Positions 48,354 to 57,764 are shown, counted from the stretch's first letter. The stretch: DNA of 64,000 bases from CAVQND01 sp964653485 (GCA_964653485.1 CAZZFF010000004.1:1-64000), one strand, 5' to 3'. Made by a program: numbers and translations. Notes: generated by a model not told the origin, from the sequence alone.

Positions 48354-49574
48354 ATGCAAAAGATACAATGCGTCATCGCTTTTGGGCTTTTTGCGGCAGG
48401 CGCCAGCTTGGCAATTGCCGGTGACGGGCCGCCGGCGGCGCCCTCCACCGCGTCTGAACGAGGCTCCCTGCTCCCGTTCACGGTCCCGCTCGAATCGTCC
48501 ATCCTGAATAGCCGCGCTCGCGGGCGCGATGGGCTGACCGGGCGCGGGCATCTCTTCCTCCTGGCCGCGATGAGCGCCTCCGCCTCGGTGCTCAGCGCCG
48601 CCGGCGGCAATCGAGGCGAAACCCCCAGTCGCCCTGCCCGCACAGGATTCGTGTATGACGAAGTGTATCTCCGGCATCATACGGGCGCCGGGCATCCGGA
48701 GCGTCCCGAGCGGCTGACGGCGATCGTGGAGCGGTTGAAGCAGAAAGGTCTCCTGGCCCGGCTGATCAGTCTCAAACCCGCGGCGGCTTCAACCCAGTGG
48801 CTCACCACGGTCCATACGCCGGAATACGTCGAGAGGGTCAAGCGGAGTTGCCGGGAAGGGATTGGCTATGTGGACACGCGGGACGCGCCCGCATCAGCCG
48901 ACTCATACGAGGTTGCGCTGGCGGCGGTCGGGGGGGTGCAATGCGCGATCGATGCCGTAATGGCCGGGAAAATCGACAACGCGTTCTGCGCCATTCGTCC
49001 TCCGGGCCACCATGCGCTCAAGGACCGGGCGATGGGTTTCTGCTTCTTCAACAACGTGGCCATCGCCGCGAGGTACATCCAGAGGCACTACAACCTTCCC
49101 AAAGTCCTGATCCTGGACTGGGACGTCCACCATGGCAACGGCACCCAAGCCGCGTTTTACGATGACCCGACGGTGTTCTACTTCTCCGTCCATCAATCCC
49201 CATTCTATCCGGGCACCGGCGGCGCGGCGGAAACAGGGCGGGGCAAGGGCCTGGGATGCACGTGTAATGTGCCGCTGCCGGCCGGGTCCGGCGATGCCGA
49301 GTACCGGCGGGCTTTCCAGGAGAGGCTCGAACCCGCTGCCGCCGCCTTCAAGCCGGATTTCGTGCTGATCTCCGCGGGGTTCGACGCCGCCCAGGGAGAC
49401 CTGCTTGGGCAAATGAAAGTGACGCCTCAAGGCTATGCCGAACTGACGCGCATCGTGAAGGACATCGCCTCCCGATACAGCCAAGGCCGCCTCGTGTCCG
49501 TTCTCGAAGGAGGCTACAACCTGGACGCCCTGGCGGCGTCCGTTGAAGCCCACCTGCGCGTCCTGATGCAGTAG
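48354..49574 (+). CDS. histone-deacetylase-superfamily hydrolase with export-like N-terminus
   Basis: 406 residues. The last ~310 match the HDAC/AcuC superfamily: TGAGHPERPERL, RPPGHHALKDRAMGFCFFNN, DWDVHHGNGTQ and SAGFDAAQGD hold the metal and active-site residues. Unusually, the first ~95 residues carry a signal-like helix (VIAFGLFAAGASLAIAG) and a second hydrophobic stretch (HLFLLAAMSASASVLSAAGG). A start at the internal ATG 48570 would remove the first of these. The substrate is unknown; acetylated small molecules are likely. Confidence 0.8.
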   Translation: MQKIQCVIAFGLFAAGASLAIAGDGPPAAPSTASERGSLLPFTVPLESSILNSRARGRDGLTGRGHLFLLAAMSASASVLSAAGGNRGETPSRPARTGFVYDEVYLRHHTGAGHPERPERLTAIVERLKQKGLLARLISLKPAAASTQWLTTVHTPEYVERVKRSCREGIGYVDTRDAPASADSYEVALAAVGGVQCAIDAVMAGKIDNAFCAIRPPGHHALKDRAMGFCFFNNVAIAARYIQRHYNLPKVLILDWDVHHGNGTQAAFYDDPTVFYFSVHQSPFYPGTGGAAETGRGKGLGCTCNVPLPAGSGDAEYRRAFQERLEPAAAAFKPDFVLISAGFDAAQGDLLGQMKVTPQGYAELTRIVKDIASRYSQGRLVSVLEGGYNLDALAASVEAHLRVLMQ

Positions 49575-49640
49575 AAGAAGCCCAAAGCAACCAGCAAAAA
49601 CAATGGACAGAAGCACTGGCTGCTTGGCATCTTCGCGGGA

Positions 49641-51914
49641 ATGACAACGACTCTGGAACCTTTCTCATCACGCCACGCCAAGCCTCTGATCGGAACGCCT
49701 TCGCCCGCTTCGGCGCGAGCGGGGCTGGCTTGCCTGTTTATCGCCCTTCTGGCGGTGGGGGCGAGCTTCTCGCCGGCCCTGAAGGCGGAAGTGCGCCTGC
49801 CCAAAATCTTCGGCAGCCACATGGTTCTGCAGCAGGAACAGGCGGTTGTCATCTGGGGCTGGGCACAACCCAACGAAACCGTCGCCTTCCAACTCGGCCC
49901 GCAAAGCGGCCAGGCCCAGGCCAATGATCGCGGCGAGTGGCGGGCGGTGCTGCCGGCGATGAAGGCAGGCGGCCCGTTCACGCTGGCAGTGCGCGGCTCG
50001 AGCACGGTGGAGTTCGAGGACGTCATGATTGGCGAGGTTTGGCTGGCCTCCGGCCAATCCAACATGGAGATGGGCATCGGCGCCGCCCTCAACGGCCGGG
50101 AGGAAATCGCCGCCGCCAATTACCCCGGCATCCGGCTCATGATGGTCCCCAAGAGCTGGACGCCCGAGCCTCAAGACGATATGAAGGGCGCGTGGAAGGT
50201 TTGCTCCCCCAAGACCGTGGCTGAGGACGGGTGGAACGGTTTTTCCGCCGCGGCCTATTATTTTGGCCGTGAGCTGCACCGCAAACTGGGCGTCGCCGTC
50301 GGGCTGATTGATGCGTCCTGGGGCGGCACCCGCATCGAACCCTGGACGCCGCCCGAAGGGTTCGCCCAGGTGCCGGCGTTGAAGCGGGAATTCGAGTTGG
50401 TGGAACTCGGCGACCCGCGGGCCGCCCTGCACCAACAGCGCCTCGAAGCCGTCCTGAACGGCACCCAGCAGTGGCTCGACGCAGCCCGCAAGGCCCTGAC
50501 CCAGCGGTCCCTGGTTCCGCCGATGCCTCTTTACCCTGCCGAACTGCTCCCGCCCCACGACGTCCAGAATGCCACCGCCCTCTTCAACGGCATGATCCGG
50601 CCCATCTGCCCATTCGCCATTCGCGGCGCTATATGGTACCAGGGCGAGTCCAATGCGGGCGAAGGCAAGCTCTACACCGAACATACGAAGGCCCTGGTCG
50701 GTGGCTGGCGCCAGATTTGGAACCAGGGCGAGTTCCCCTTCTACTTCGTGCAGATCGCGCCGTTCAACTACGGCGGAGGAAACCCTGAGTTCGTCGGCGA
50801 GTTCTGGGAAGCCCAGGCCGCCGCCGCCCAGGCCGTCCCCAACACCGGCATGGCCGTCATTAATGACATCGGGAACCTCAAGGACATCCATCCGGCCAAC
50901 AAACAGGAAGTCGGCCGCCGCCTCGCCCTCCTTGCCCTGGCCAAAACCTACGGCCAGGAGAAGCTGGTTTGCTCCGGTCCCACCTTCAAGGCCATGAGCA
51001 TCGAAGGCGACCGCCTCCGAATCACTTTCGAGAATGCCGGCGGCGGCCTCGCCAGCCGCGACGGCGCCCCGCTCAACTGGTTTGAAATCATCGATGCCGA
51101 CGAAGGCGGTTTCGTCAAGGCCGGCGCCCAGGTGGACGGCTCCACAGTGGTGCTCTCATCTCCCGACGTGAAGCACCCCGTGGCCATGCGTTTTGCCTGG
51201 AGCATGCTCGCGGAGCCGAACCTGATGAATGCCGAGGGCCTCCCGGCCGGCGCCTTCCGCGCCGGCGTCGTCCCCAAGCGCGACCTCCTCGCCCTCAAAG
51301 TCCCCGAGGCCAAGCAATACCAGTTGGTCTATGACCTGGACCTGTCAAAACTGGGTCCAAGCATCGCTTATGATGTGGATAATCATGCCGGCATCAGCAA
51401 ACCCTTCGACCGCATTGCCTATTTCCTGGAGCTGCAGGCCAAAGACGGCAGCACCGAGTATGTGTATGTCTCGATGGACGCCTTCAGCCAGGACCCGGGC
51501 AAGATCGGGATTCCCACCCTTAGCTCCGGCGCCCGCTTCCAGCAAAACGTTGCCGCCATGAACGTTTTTTCCAACGTTAAAGGCATCGGCACCGGCTCAA
51601 ATCTGCCCGGAGGCAACATCGAGTTCTGGCCCAACAACTACGGCCCCGAAAACAGCGCCAACGTCCCCAACGCCTCCTCTCAGGTCTTTGATTTCGGCGA
51701 CCAGATTGCCGACCCGGCCGACGGCTACGGCTCGATGCAAGTCCACAACCACGACGCCAAGCAAACCCTCTTCGCCCTCAACCACTGGCGTGAGGGCAGC
51801 CACGCCGACCTGGGCCTGGGCAACCAGCCCACGGGGAATCCCGACTGGACCTTCGCCGGGAACGCCGCCGCCTATCAATCCAAACGCCTCCGCGTCCTGG
51901 TGCGCTGCCCATGA
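49641..51914 (+). CDS. secreted sialate O-acetylesterase
   Basis: 757 residues with a signal/anchor region at about 24-48. The SGNH-type SASA core has Ser140 in ASGQSNME and Asp415/His417 in DIHPANK. IRGAIWYQGESNAG is another hallmark. A ~180-residue C-terminal beta domain (from YQLVYDLDLSKLGPSIAYD) is extra relative to the shortest members. It removes O-acetyl groups from sialic acids or other glycans. Confidence 0.88.
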   Translation: MTTTLEPFSSRHAKPLIGTPSPASARAGLACLFIALLAVGASFSPALKAEVRLPKIFGSHMVLQQEQAVVIWGWAQPNETVAFQLGPQSGQAQANDRGEWRAVLPAMKAGGPFTLAVRGSSTVEFEDVMIGEVWLASGQSNMEMGIGAALNGREEIAAANYPGIRLMMVPKSWTPEPQDDMKGAWKVCSPKTVAEDGWNGFSAAAYYFGRELHRKLGVAVGLIDASWGGTRIEPWTPPEGFAQVPALKREFELVELGDPRAALHQQRLEAVLNGTQQWLDAARKALTQRSLVPPMPLYPAELLPPHDVQNATALFNGMIRPICPFAIRGAIWYQGESNAGEGKLYTEHTKALVGGWRQIWNQGEFPFYFVQIAPFNYGGGNPEFVGEFWEAQAAAAQAVPNTGMAVINDIGNLKDIHPANKQEVGRRLALLALAKTYGQEKLVCSGPTFKAMSIEGDRLRITFENAGGGLASRDGAPLNWFEIIDADEGGFVKAGAQVDGSTVVLSSPDVKHPVAMRFAWSMLAEPNLMNAEGLPAGAFRAGVVPKRDLLALKVPEAKQYQLVYDLDLSKLGPSIAYDVDNHAGISKPFDRIAYFLELQAKDGSTEYVYVSMDAFSQDPGKIGIPTLSSGARFQQNVAAMNVFSNVKGIGTGSNLPGGNIEFWPNNYGPENSANVPNASSQVFDFGDQIADPADGYGSMQVHNHDAKQTLFALNHWREGSHADLGLGNQPTGNPDWTFAGNAAAYQSKRLRVLVRCP

Positions 51915-51945
51915 GAATGCTGACAAAGGCCCTGTTGGCCGCGTG

Positions 51946-52257
51946 ATGGACAGTTTTGAAATCAGCACGAGGCGCCTTAAAGTGGGCGCCTTCGATGACA
52001 CTGATCGAAAAACCCGCCGCGCGTCCGTGGATGCGGGCACATTGACGTTCATCGGCGGCGTGACGCCCGGAATGGCCCGGTCACAGGTGATGGCACTCCT
52101 GGCTCAAAGCGAAATCAAGGCGACAGCGACGAGGAACGTAATTACCTGGACAGAGAACGGCCATGCGCGCAACAGCAACGAGACCTTCAGCATGTGGACT
52201 GCGACATTGACGTTTCGCCATGACAGGCTGGACGACATTCGCGTCGAGTGCGTGTAA
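51946..52257 (+). CDS. small protein of unknown function
   Basis: 103 residues, MDSFEISTRRLKVGAFDDTD..., ending RLDDIRVECV. Mostly beta-strand-like; no family recognised. It begins 31 bases after the esterase stop. The reading frame is also open upstream, into the esterase, so a longer form is possible but unlikely. Confidence 0.4.
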   Translation: MDSFEISTRRLKVGAFDDTDRKTRRASVDAGTLTFIGGVTPGMARSQVMALLAQSEIKATATRNVITWTENGHARNSNETFSMWTATLTFRHDRLDDIRVECV

Positions 52258-52665
52258 TGCCGGCAGGCATGGCGACGGAGGCGTCGCCCGCATCTCGAAG
52301 GTGAATTACCGGCGCACCGCGTTCAGGAACTCTCGCAAGTGCCCAAGTGCCCGGACCAGCATCGGCGGGCAGCCATGGGGTGGCTGAAGATGGTTGAGGC
52401 TATGGAGAGCCTCCCCAGCAGGACGGCAATCCTCGTTCTGGATGCGAGGAGAATCTCCCGGAGGTCCGGTCCTTTTGTAGTCGGTGACTTCGTCGACCTG
52501 CAGTGCTGACTCACGACGGTGAGCGGCAGGCCAGTAGAGCCAGATTTCCAGATTGCGGGTCGGCAGACAGAGGCGCCCCCCTTGCCGCCATCCGCTCCGC
52601 CCGACATGCCTTGATTCTTGACTTCGCGACCCATGGGGAGCGTAATCGGGCGAACGCCCGGTTTG
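52258..52665. other. intergenic region, no gene recognised
   Basis: About 400 bases before the second pseudopilin. A 177-residue minus-strand frame covers it but is antisense to the pilin start and shows no domain. No repeat or hairpin noted. Confidence 0.4.
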
Positions 52666-53499
52666 ATGATTGAACCCTCCAGGAACCCGGAACAGATCGG
52701 CTCCCTTCGACTCGGCCGGAGGCTCGCCGGGCGCGCGGGATTTACATTGATCGAACTCCTGGTCGTCATCGCCATCATCGCCATCCTGGCGGCGCTCCTG
52801 TTGCCGGCGCTCTCATCGGCCAAGCAGAAGAGCAAGGCGATACAGTGTGTCAGCAATCTGAGGCAGATGACGACGTCCTATTACATGTACCAACAGGATT
52901 ATGGCAAGGCGGTGGCGTACGGCGATGTCAGCACGCTCTGGATGAAGACGCTGATCCAGTATCACGCGCAGGTGGCCGCCGTGCGGCTTTGTCCGATGGC
53001 CGTTGATCGGGGCGCCCTGCCGACCTCGCAAGAGGAAGGGAACGCCGCCGCGCCGTGGCTTTGGAACGGCGACAGCAGCCCATCGTTGGACTTGGGAAGC
53101 TATGCGATCAACGGGTGGCTTTATACTTACGCCGGGGCCAGCCAATGGGTGCCGGAGCCGGAGAAGTACTTCCCCAAAGACACCGCCATCACCCAACCTT
53201 CGCTGACGCCGGTCTTCGTGGATGCGAATTGGCCGGACACGTGGATCGAGATCACAGATACGCCTCCCCTCGACTTGTTCAACGGCGACTACAACACGGC
53301 CTTGGGCCGCGTCTGCCTGGCGCGGCATCCCCTGATGCGCAGCGCGCGAGCCGTTCAAGGAAAGAAATTGCCGGGCGCCGTCAACGCGAGCTACGCCGAT
53401 GGTCACGCGGGTAGGTTGCGGCTGCAGGACAGCAAGACGGTGATTTGGCATCTGGGTTATGTGCCGGCGGGCAACCCATGGGCCACGAGTACGCCTTAG
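52666..53499 (+). CDS. second type II secretion-like pseudopilin
   Basis: 277 residues from the ATG at 52666; a start at 52633 is also possible. Leader of ~24 residues, then FTLIELLVVIAIIAILAA and LLPALSSAKQKSK. The C-terminal motif is close to HxxGAVNASYADGHAG, a variant of the H-x9-DG pattern. It shares the N-terminus almost exactly with the protein at 6473-7294 while the rest differs. Isolated from any secretion machinery. Confidence 0.88.
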   Translation: MIEPSRNPEQIGSLRLGRRLAGRAGFTLIELLVVIAIIAILAALLLPALSSAKQKSKAIQCVSNLRQMTTSYYMYQQDYGKAVAYGDVSTLWMKTLIQYHAQVAAVRLCPMAVDRGALPTSQEEGNAAAPWLWNGDSSPSLDLGSYAINGWLYTYAGASQWVPEPEKYFPKDTAITQPSLTPVFVDANWPDTWIEITDTPPLDLFNGDYNTALGRVCLARHPLMRSARAVQGKKLPGAVNASYADGHAGRLRLQDSKTVIWHLGYVPAGNPWATSTP

Positions 53500-53607
53500 G
53501 AGGATGGCCGAAACGCCCGCCGTGATGAAATCTCAGTCGCGGCCTCCGTCGTGAAGGTGGTCATATCGGCTGCTTTTGGAGAAGCCGTGGGAAGAGAGTT
53601 GGAAAAC

Positions 53608-54015
53608 TCAGAAGTCGGGCGGCAGTAGTGTTCGCAAGCGCATGGTTGCCTCGTCACGGTCAAGCCTGTCGGCGGCGATCGCAAGGGTCAACCCCTCCCA
53701 CTCCGGCCCGTCGGCGTTTGGCTCTACCCCGTTCAAGCGGAGAAACACGATGCAGGCGCCGAGTGCCGCGCGTTTGTTGGCGTCGACGAAAGGATGGTTC
53801 TTGCATAGGTAGTACAAGTAAGCAGCCGCCACTTCCGCCAGGTCGGCATAGGGTGATCCGCCGCCGAAGCTCGCCTGAGGCGCGGCTACCGCGGATTCCA
53901 GCAAGGCCACGTCACGCACACCGTTCGCACCACCGAACCTCGCGATGGCCTCGGCGTGAATCTCGCGCACTATCTCTACGGTGAGATGGAGGCAATTGTC
54001 GGGAAAGCGATTCAC
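53608..54015 (-). CDS. Doc-family toxin (Fic fold)
   Basis: 135 residues from a GTG at 54015. The Fic/Doc motif HPFVDANKR is at residues 74-82. Doc toxins phosphorylate EF-Tu and stop translation. Its start overlaps the antitoxin stop as GTGA. The partner is an AbrB-type antitoxin rather than Phd. Confidence 0.88.
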   Translation of the reverse strand: MNRFPDNCLHLTVEIVREIHAEAIARFGGANGVRDVALLESAVAAPQASFGGGSPYADLAEVAAAYLYYLCKNHPFVDANKRAALGACIVFLRLNGVEPNADGPEWEGLTLAIAADRLDRDEATMRLRTLLPPDF

Positions 54016-54239
54016 GCCAGCTTCTTCATCGTGCGGGCGTAATCCCTCATCGTGGACTTGATGACCTCGGAAACCTCCGCCCGCGATGGCCGCGGGCGCA
54101 GAGGCGTAAGCGTGAGAGTCCCACCGGCGTGAACCTCGATGTTCACCCGGTCGCCGACTTCGAGATGGGCCAACTCCATCAACGCCGAGTCAAAAATGAT
54201 GCCCTGCGAATTGCCGACTTTGCTGATCGTCTTGACCAT
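54012..54239 (-). CDS. AbrB/MazE/SpoVT-type antitoxin
   Basis: 75 residues. MVKTISKVGNSQGIIFDSAL is the swapped-hairpin AbrB DNA-binding start; VGDRVNIEVHAGGTLTLTPL completes it. The C-terminal tail probably neutralises Doc. It is the promoter-proximal gene of the pair and likely autorepresses it. Confidence 0.85.
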   Translation of the reverse strand: MVKTISKVGNSQGIIFDSALMELAHLEVGDRVNIEVHAGGTLTLTPLRPRPSRAEVSEVIKSTMRDYARTMKKLA

Positions 54240-54338
54240 GGCGTAATACTAAGTTTTACGTCGCCCCGCGTCAAGCACACCGCGGCCAAAGTCGGCCAGG
54301 CCCAACGCGCCCACCCAAGCCAGCCGTTCCGCCGGAAG

Positions 54339-54509
54339 TCACTTCACGGAAGCGAGGTCATCTACCCGCTGGTAAAGTTTGGCGCCCAGTTGATTTTGCT
54401 TGCGTTGGTAATGAGCGGCCCGTTTTTTGGGGTCAGGGCCAAGCTTCCACGCGATTTGACGGCGGATTTCCCAGATTTCTTCGAGAGATTCGTCACGGCT
54501 CGGCTTCAT
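54339..54509 (-). CDS. small charged protein near a TA module
   Basis: 56 residues from the ATG at 54509, with GGAG seven bases upstream. MKPSRDESLEEIWEIRRQIA is the start of a type of small helical protein often found near toxin-antitoxin loci. It could be an antitoxin whose toxin is lost. No partner frame of its own was found. Confidence 0.5.
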   Translation of the reverse strand: MKPSRDESLEEIWEIRRQIAWKLGPDPKKRAAHYQRKQNQLGAKLYQRVDDLASVK

Positions 54510-54566
54510 AGTTTTTCTCCAAAAGTCAGTTTTTTCCACCCGAGTCACGACTCCTGGGATGCCACA

Positions 54567-56750
54567 TCACTGCCTCGCCACGAACCTGGCCTGGACGACC
54601 GAATAGGGCTGGAGGACGAGCGTCAGGGACCCGTCGCGAACCTCAGCCTCGGCGCTTATGGGCTGGATGGCTGCGGGTTCTTCGAGTGTGTTAACCGCCC
54701 AGGGTGTCGGACCGGTCAGTGTCCGGAGTTGGGCCTTATCGGCGCTGGAGAAACCGTTGAGGTGGACGGTCAAGCGGATTGGGCGGCCGGCGCCGCGATG
54801 GACCAGGGAAAGGAGCAGGTCGCCGTTGGCGCCCAGGGCGGCCAAGGCATCCACGGCGTCGAATGTATGGGCGCCACCCGCATTCTTGATGTCGGGGAGA
54901 ATCATCGGCGCCCGCTCTGAAGGAGAGTGCAGTTCGGACTTGGCGGCGCGCGCCCCTGCGAAGTCTGCAAAGAGGAGGTTGGCGTAGTAGCACGGGTTGG
55001 GATAAACCCGCTCATACTCTTTGCGCAAGCCGCCGCCATGGTTCACCGTGGCCGAATGGGTCACCATCTCGACAAAAGGCTGCAGGCGCACGGCAGCGTG
55101 GTAGATGCAGGTGTCGTAGAGCGCCTCCGCAAGGGTGGCGGGGTTGACCAGGTTCTGCCGATCGAGCCGGTGGGCCTCCTGCCCGCCCGGGCCGGGCGCC
55201 AGGTGCGCGAACATCTGGAGTTCGGTGACCGCCAGGCGTCCATCGCGAACGCCGCCGCGCTCCATGTCCTGCCGCAACTCACCCCATTTGCGTTCGAGCA
55301 GGTCGGGCACGAGCATAAAGTCGCGGAACACGTCCATGGGGTCGGCGGCGGGGGTCACGTCGCCGCCGATGAGCGGGTGATCGGTGATGGTGTGGAGCTG
55401 AGGGCCGGCCCCGGCGATCAGCGTGTCGTTCCAGGCTTTGCCCCACATCACGGGCGCTCCGCAAGCGGCGAGTTGGACGGTCGGGTCCGCCTTTAGCATG
55501 GCTTGGGCAAACCGCTGGTAGCGGTCGACGTAGCCGGATGCGGTGGTCCAGTGGGCCTGCCAGCGGCCCCAGAGTTCGTTGCCCACTTCCCAATGCAGCA
55601 CGTGATAGGGTTCCGGATGGCCGTTGGCGGTCCTGAGGGCGCCCATGGGGGAGCCGGGAGGCCCGTTGCAGTATTCGACCCAGCGGGCGGCCTCCTCGGG
55701 CGTGCCGGTGCCGGCGTTGACACAGATCATCGGCTCGCATCCGACCGCGCGGCAAAAGCGGATGAACTCATCCGTGCCGAACGTGTTTGGCTCGACGCCG
55801 CCCCAGGCATAGTTGGGCAGCGTGGGACGGCCTTCCACAGGCCCGACCCCGTCCCGCCAATGATAGGCGCTGACGAAGTTGCCCCCCGGCCATCGCAGCA
55901 GCGGCAGGCGAGCTTCCTTGAGGAACCGCACCACGTCGGGGTCGGCGCCTTCAAGGTGATCCGCGGGACGCAGGAACAGATGTCCGATAACCAGTTGCCC
56001 CGCCGATGGGCTGGACAGGACCAGGCAACAGGGTGCGTTCGGGCGGGAATCCTCCGCCAGGGTCAGGGTGCCGGTCAATGTCCGCCATTCGGTCGAGAGG
56101 CCGGTGAGAGCCGCCCGGGCGCGCGCGGCAGCCCCGCCTTGCGGCGTGATGGAAAGCTCCAGGGCGGTCAAATCGGGGGAGCGCGCCAGCAACTCGAACT
56201 CATACTGCCGTGTTCGATGCAGCGGCAGCCAGGTCCACTGCTTGATTCCCCCGCCGCCGTTTGTGAACTCGATTCGCTGGGCCCGCCCGCCCTGGGGTCC
56301 CGTATCGGGGCTGACCCGCGCTGCCTCGCGCGACCCGGCGCGGGACCAGAACGCGGCCAGTCCGTCCCGGCGCGCGTCGAGCAACTCCTGGAGTTCGTCC
56401 TCGGGCCACCCGCAGCGAAGGGCTTGGCGGCGCAACTCGCCTTCGATTTGTTCGCGCCCGAATTGGAACGTGACGACCCCGTCCGGGGTAGTCTGGCCGG
56501 TGGCAAAAGGGTAATCGGCGAAGGTCGGGTTTCGGAGGACCTGCGCGTCCATTCCGTTGTAAATGTTGGCGCCCAGGTGTTCGCAGAACTTCCCGGTCAG
56601 ATTCCGCGGGATGGGATAAGACGCCAACTCGGCAGCGTGGATGACGAGCGCCGCCTCTTGGGCGGGGGCATCGGCTCCATGGACGGCCAGGACCAGGCCG
56701 AGTTCGATGGCAACCAAATGCGGCAACAAGGGGCGTAACCGTGGTCTCAT
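54567..56750 (-). CDS. secreted GH51-like alpha-L-arabinofuranosidase
   Basis: 727 residues from the ATG at 56750. Signal peptide near residues 8-25 (HLVAIELGLVLAVHGADA). Acid/base Glu392 lies in HWEVGNELWG and nucleophile Glu510 in VTELQMF, both GH51 hallmarks. RNLTGKFCEHLGANIYNGMD is the family N-terminus; a carbohydrate-binding-like insert (about 125-285) follows. It should release alpha-L-arabinofuranose. Together with the GH127 gene it points to arabinan use. Confidence 0.88.
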   Translation of the reverse strand: MRPRLRPLLPHLVAIELGLVLAVHGADAPAQEAALVIHAAELASYPIPRNLTGKFCEHLGANIYNGMDAQVLRNPTFADYPFATGQTTPDGVVTFQFGREQIEGELRRQALRCGWPEDELQELLDARRDGLAAFWSRAGSREAARVSPDTGPQGGRAQRIEFTNGGGGIKQWTWLPLHRTRQYEFELLARSPDLTALELSITPQGGAAARARAALTGLSTEWRTLTGTLTLAEDSRPNAPCCLVLSSPSAGQLVIGHLFLRPADHLEGADPDVVRFLKEARLPLLRWPGGNFVSAYHWRDGVGPVEGRPTLPNYAWGGVEPNTFGTDEFIRFCRAVGCEPMICVNAGTGTPEEAARWVEYCNGPPGSPMGALRTANGHPEPYHVLHWEVGNELWGRWQAHWTTASGYVDRYQRFAQAMLKADPTVQLAACGAPVMWGKAWNDTLIAGAGPQLHTITDHPLIGGDVTPAADPMDVFRDFMLVPDLLERKWGELRQDMERGGVRDGRLAVTELQMFAHLAPGPGGQEAHRLDRQNLVNPATLAEALYDTCIYHAAVRLQPFVEMVTHSATVNHGGGLRKEYERVYPNPCYYANLLFADFAGARAAKSELHSPSERAPMILPDIKNAGGAHTFDAVDALAALGANGDLLLSLVHRGAGRPIRLTVHLNGFSSADKAQLRTLTGPTPWAVNTLEEPAAIQPISAEAEVRDGSLTLVLQPYSVVQARFVARQ

Positions 56751-56788
56751 GACGTGGGGATGGCGCCTCGACCGGGCGGGAACCGGAT

Positions 56789-57571
56789 TCAAATCTGGGA
56801 ATAATCGGCGGGGACCAGTAAGAGATTCGTAATGCCGCACAGAATCGTCTTGTCGCTGTATTCGGGCATGGTGCTGAGCCGCTTCCAGTCCTGGTGCGCG
56901 CCGAACCGGCCCCAGGCCGCCTTCTGCTCGTCCATGCTCTTGAAGCCCAGCATGTAGGTCAGATTCGGCATTTTAGACCCAACCAGGGTTTGCCCGAAGA
57001 AGACCGGGTTGAGGCCAACCTCGCGGAAAATCCGGATTTCGCCCGCGTCGTTGAACATCTCTATCTTCTTCAACCCGGTTTTCGCGCTGGGGCTCTCGTA
57101 GGTCCGGAGTTGAAACACCCGTCCGGGACCGTCCACGGGGCGATCCAACCGGGGCATGCCGGTGAAGGCCACCATCAGCGAGCTTTCCATTCGCTTGAAG
57201 GCGGGCGCGTCGACCGGGGCATTGATGAAGTCCGCTCCGCTCGACAGGAACTCGCGGTCTTCGGCTAATTGAGAGTCCAGGGCGGCCAGCGACTCCACGG
57301 ACCGATGCCGCAACAGCACATAGATGGGGCTGAGACCCTGCGCCGGGTAGAAGACGCCCACCGGCTTGAACCCAATCCGGTTTAACGCGGGGATGGCCGC
57401 ATCCCGCAGGAAAGCATCCATGCCCTTTTTCTGCGCCTCGGTTTCTATAATGAACTGCCGGAGTTCGTAATAATCGCGATCCGCGGAGTTTTCGGCGGCC
57501 GCCGCGGTTGCAGGGGTGACGGCTGCCAGGCTGGCAGCCCCGGAGAGGGTGACGAATTGTCTTCGGTTCAT
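56789..57571 (-). CDS. Tat-exported NIPSNAP-family protein
   Basis: 260 residues from the ATG at 57571. Twin-arginine start MNRRQFVTLSGAASLAAVTP. Two ferredoxin-like NIPSNAP repeats follow: DYYELRQFIIETEAQKKGMD and RVFQLRTYESPSAKTGLKKI. Function of NIPSNAP proteins is unsettled. It lies upstream of the GH51-like gene on the same strand (38-base gap). Confidence 0.82.
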   Translation of the reverse strand: MNRRQFVTLSGAASLAAVTPATAAAAENSADRDYYELRQFIIETEAQKKGMDAFLRDAAIPALNRIGFKPVGVFYPAQGLSPIYVLLRHRSVESLAALDSQLAEDREFLSSGADFINAPVDAPAFKRMESSLMVAFTGMPRLDRPVDGPGRVFQLRTYESPSAKTGLKKIEMFNDAGEIRIFREVGLNPVFFGQTLVGSKMPNLTYMLGFKSMDEQKAAWGRFGAHQDWKRLSTMPEYSDKTILCGITNLLLVPADYSQI

Positions 57572-57663
57572 GAACAGCGCGAGTTGTAGCAAATGAGGGC
57601 AGGAGCGTCACGGATTTCTTTTTCGCGGGGCGGGCGGCCCTGAGGGCCGAAGGCCGAGGGGGT

Positions 57664-57690
57664 GAAATCCGAAATCCGAAATCCGAAATT
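57664..57690. repeat. heptanucleotide tandem repeat GAAATCC, locus 3
   Basis: Three and a half units of GAAATCC. An inverted copy lies 38 bases further on (57728-57760), so the pair can form a long stem. It lies between the NIPSNAP and CcsA genes. Confidence 0.85.
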
Positions 57691-57727
57691 GAGTGCGGAG
57701 CCAATGCCCGGAAGTTCTGCGATCTCA

Positions 57728-57760
57728 GCTTTCGGGTTTCGGATTTCCTTCGGATTTCAG
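57728..57760. repeat. heptanucleotide repeat, locus 4 (inverted)
   Basis: Read on the minus strand: CTGAAATCCGAAGGAAATCC, then GAAACCCGAAAGC. It has the same left end, phase break and right end as locus 1 (2577-2630), with three fewer units and one T-to-C change. It ends just before the CcsA stop codon. Confidence 0.85.
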
Positions 57761-57764
57761 GCTA

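Noticed and set aside
49668..50891. 407-codon minus-strand frame
   Set aside because: Antisense to the sialate O-acetylesterase.
52323..52856. 177-codon minus-strand frame
   Set aside because: Its first half is antisense to the pseudopilin start; the rest has no domain.
55503..56738. 411-codon plus-strand frame
   Set aside because: Antisense to the GH51-like gene.
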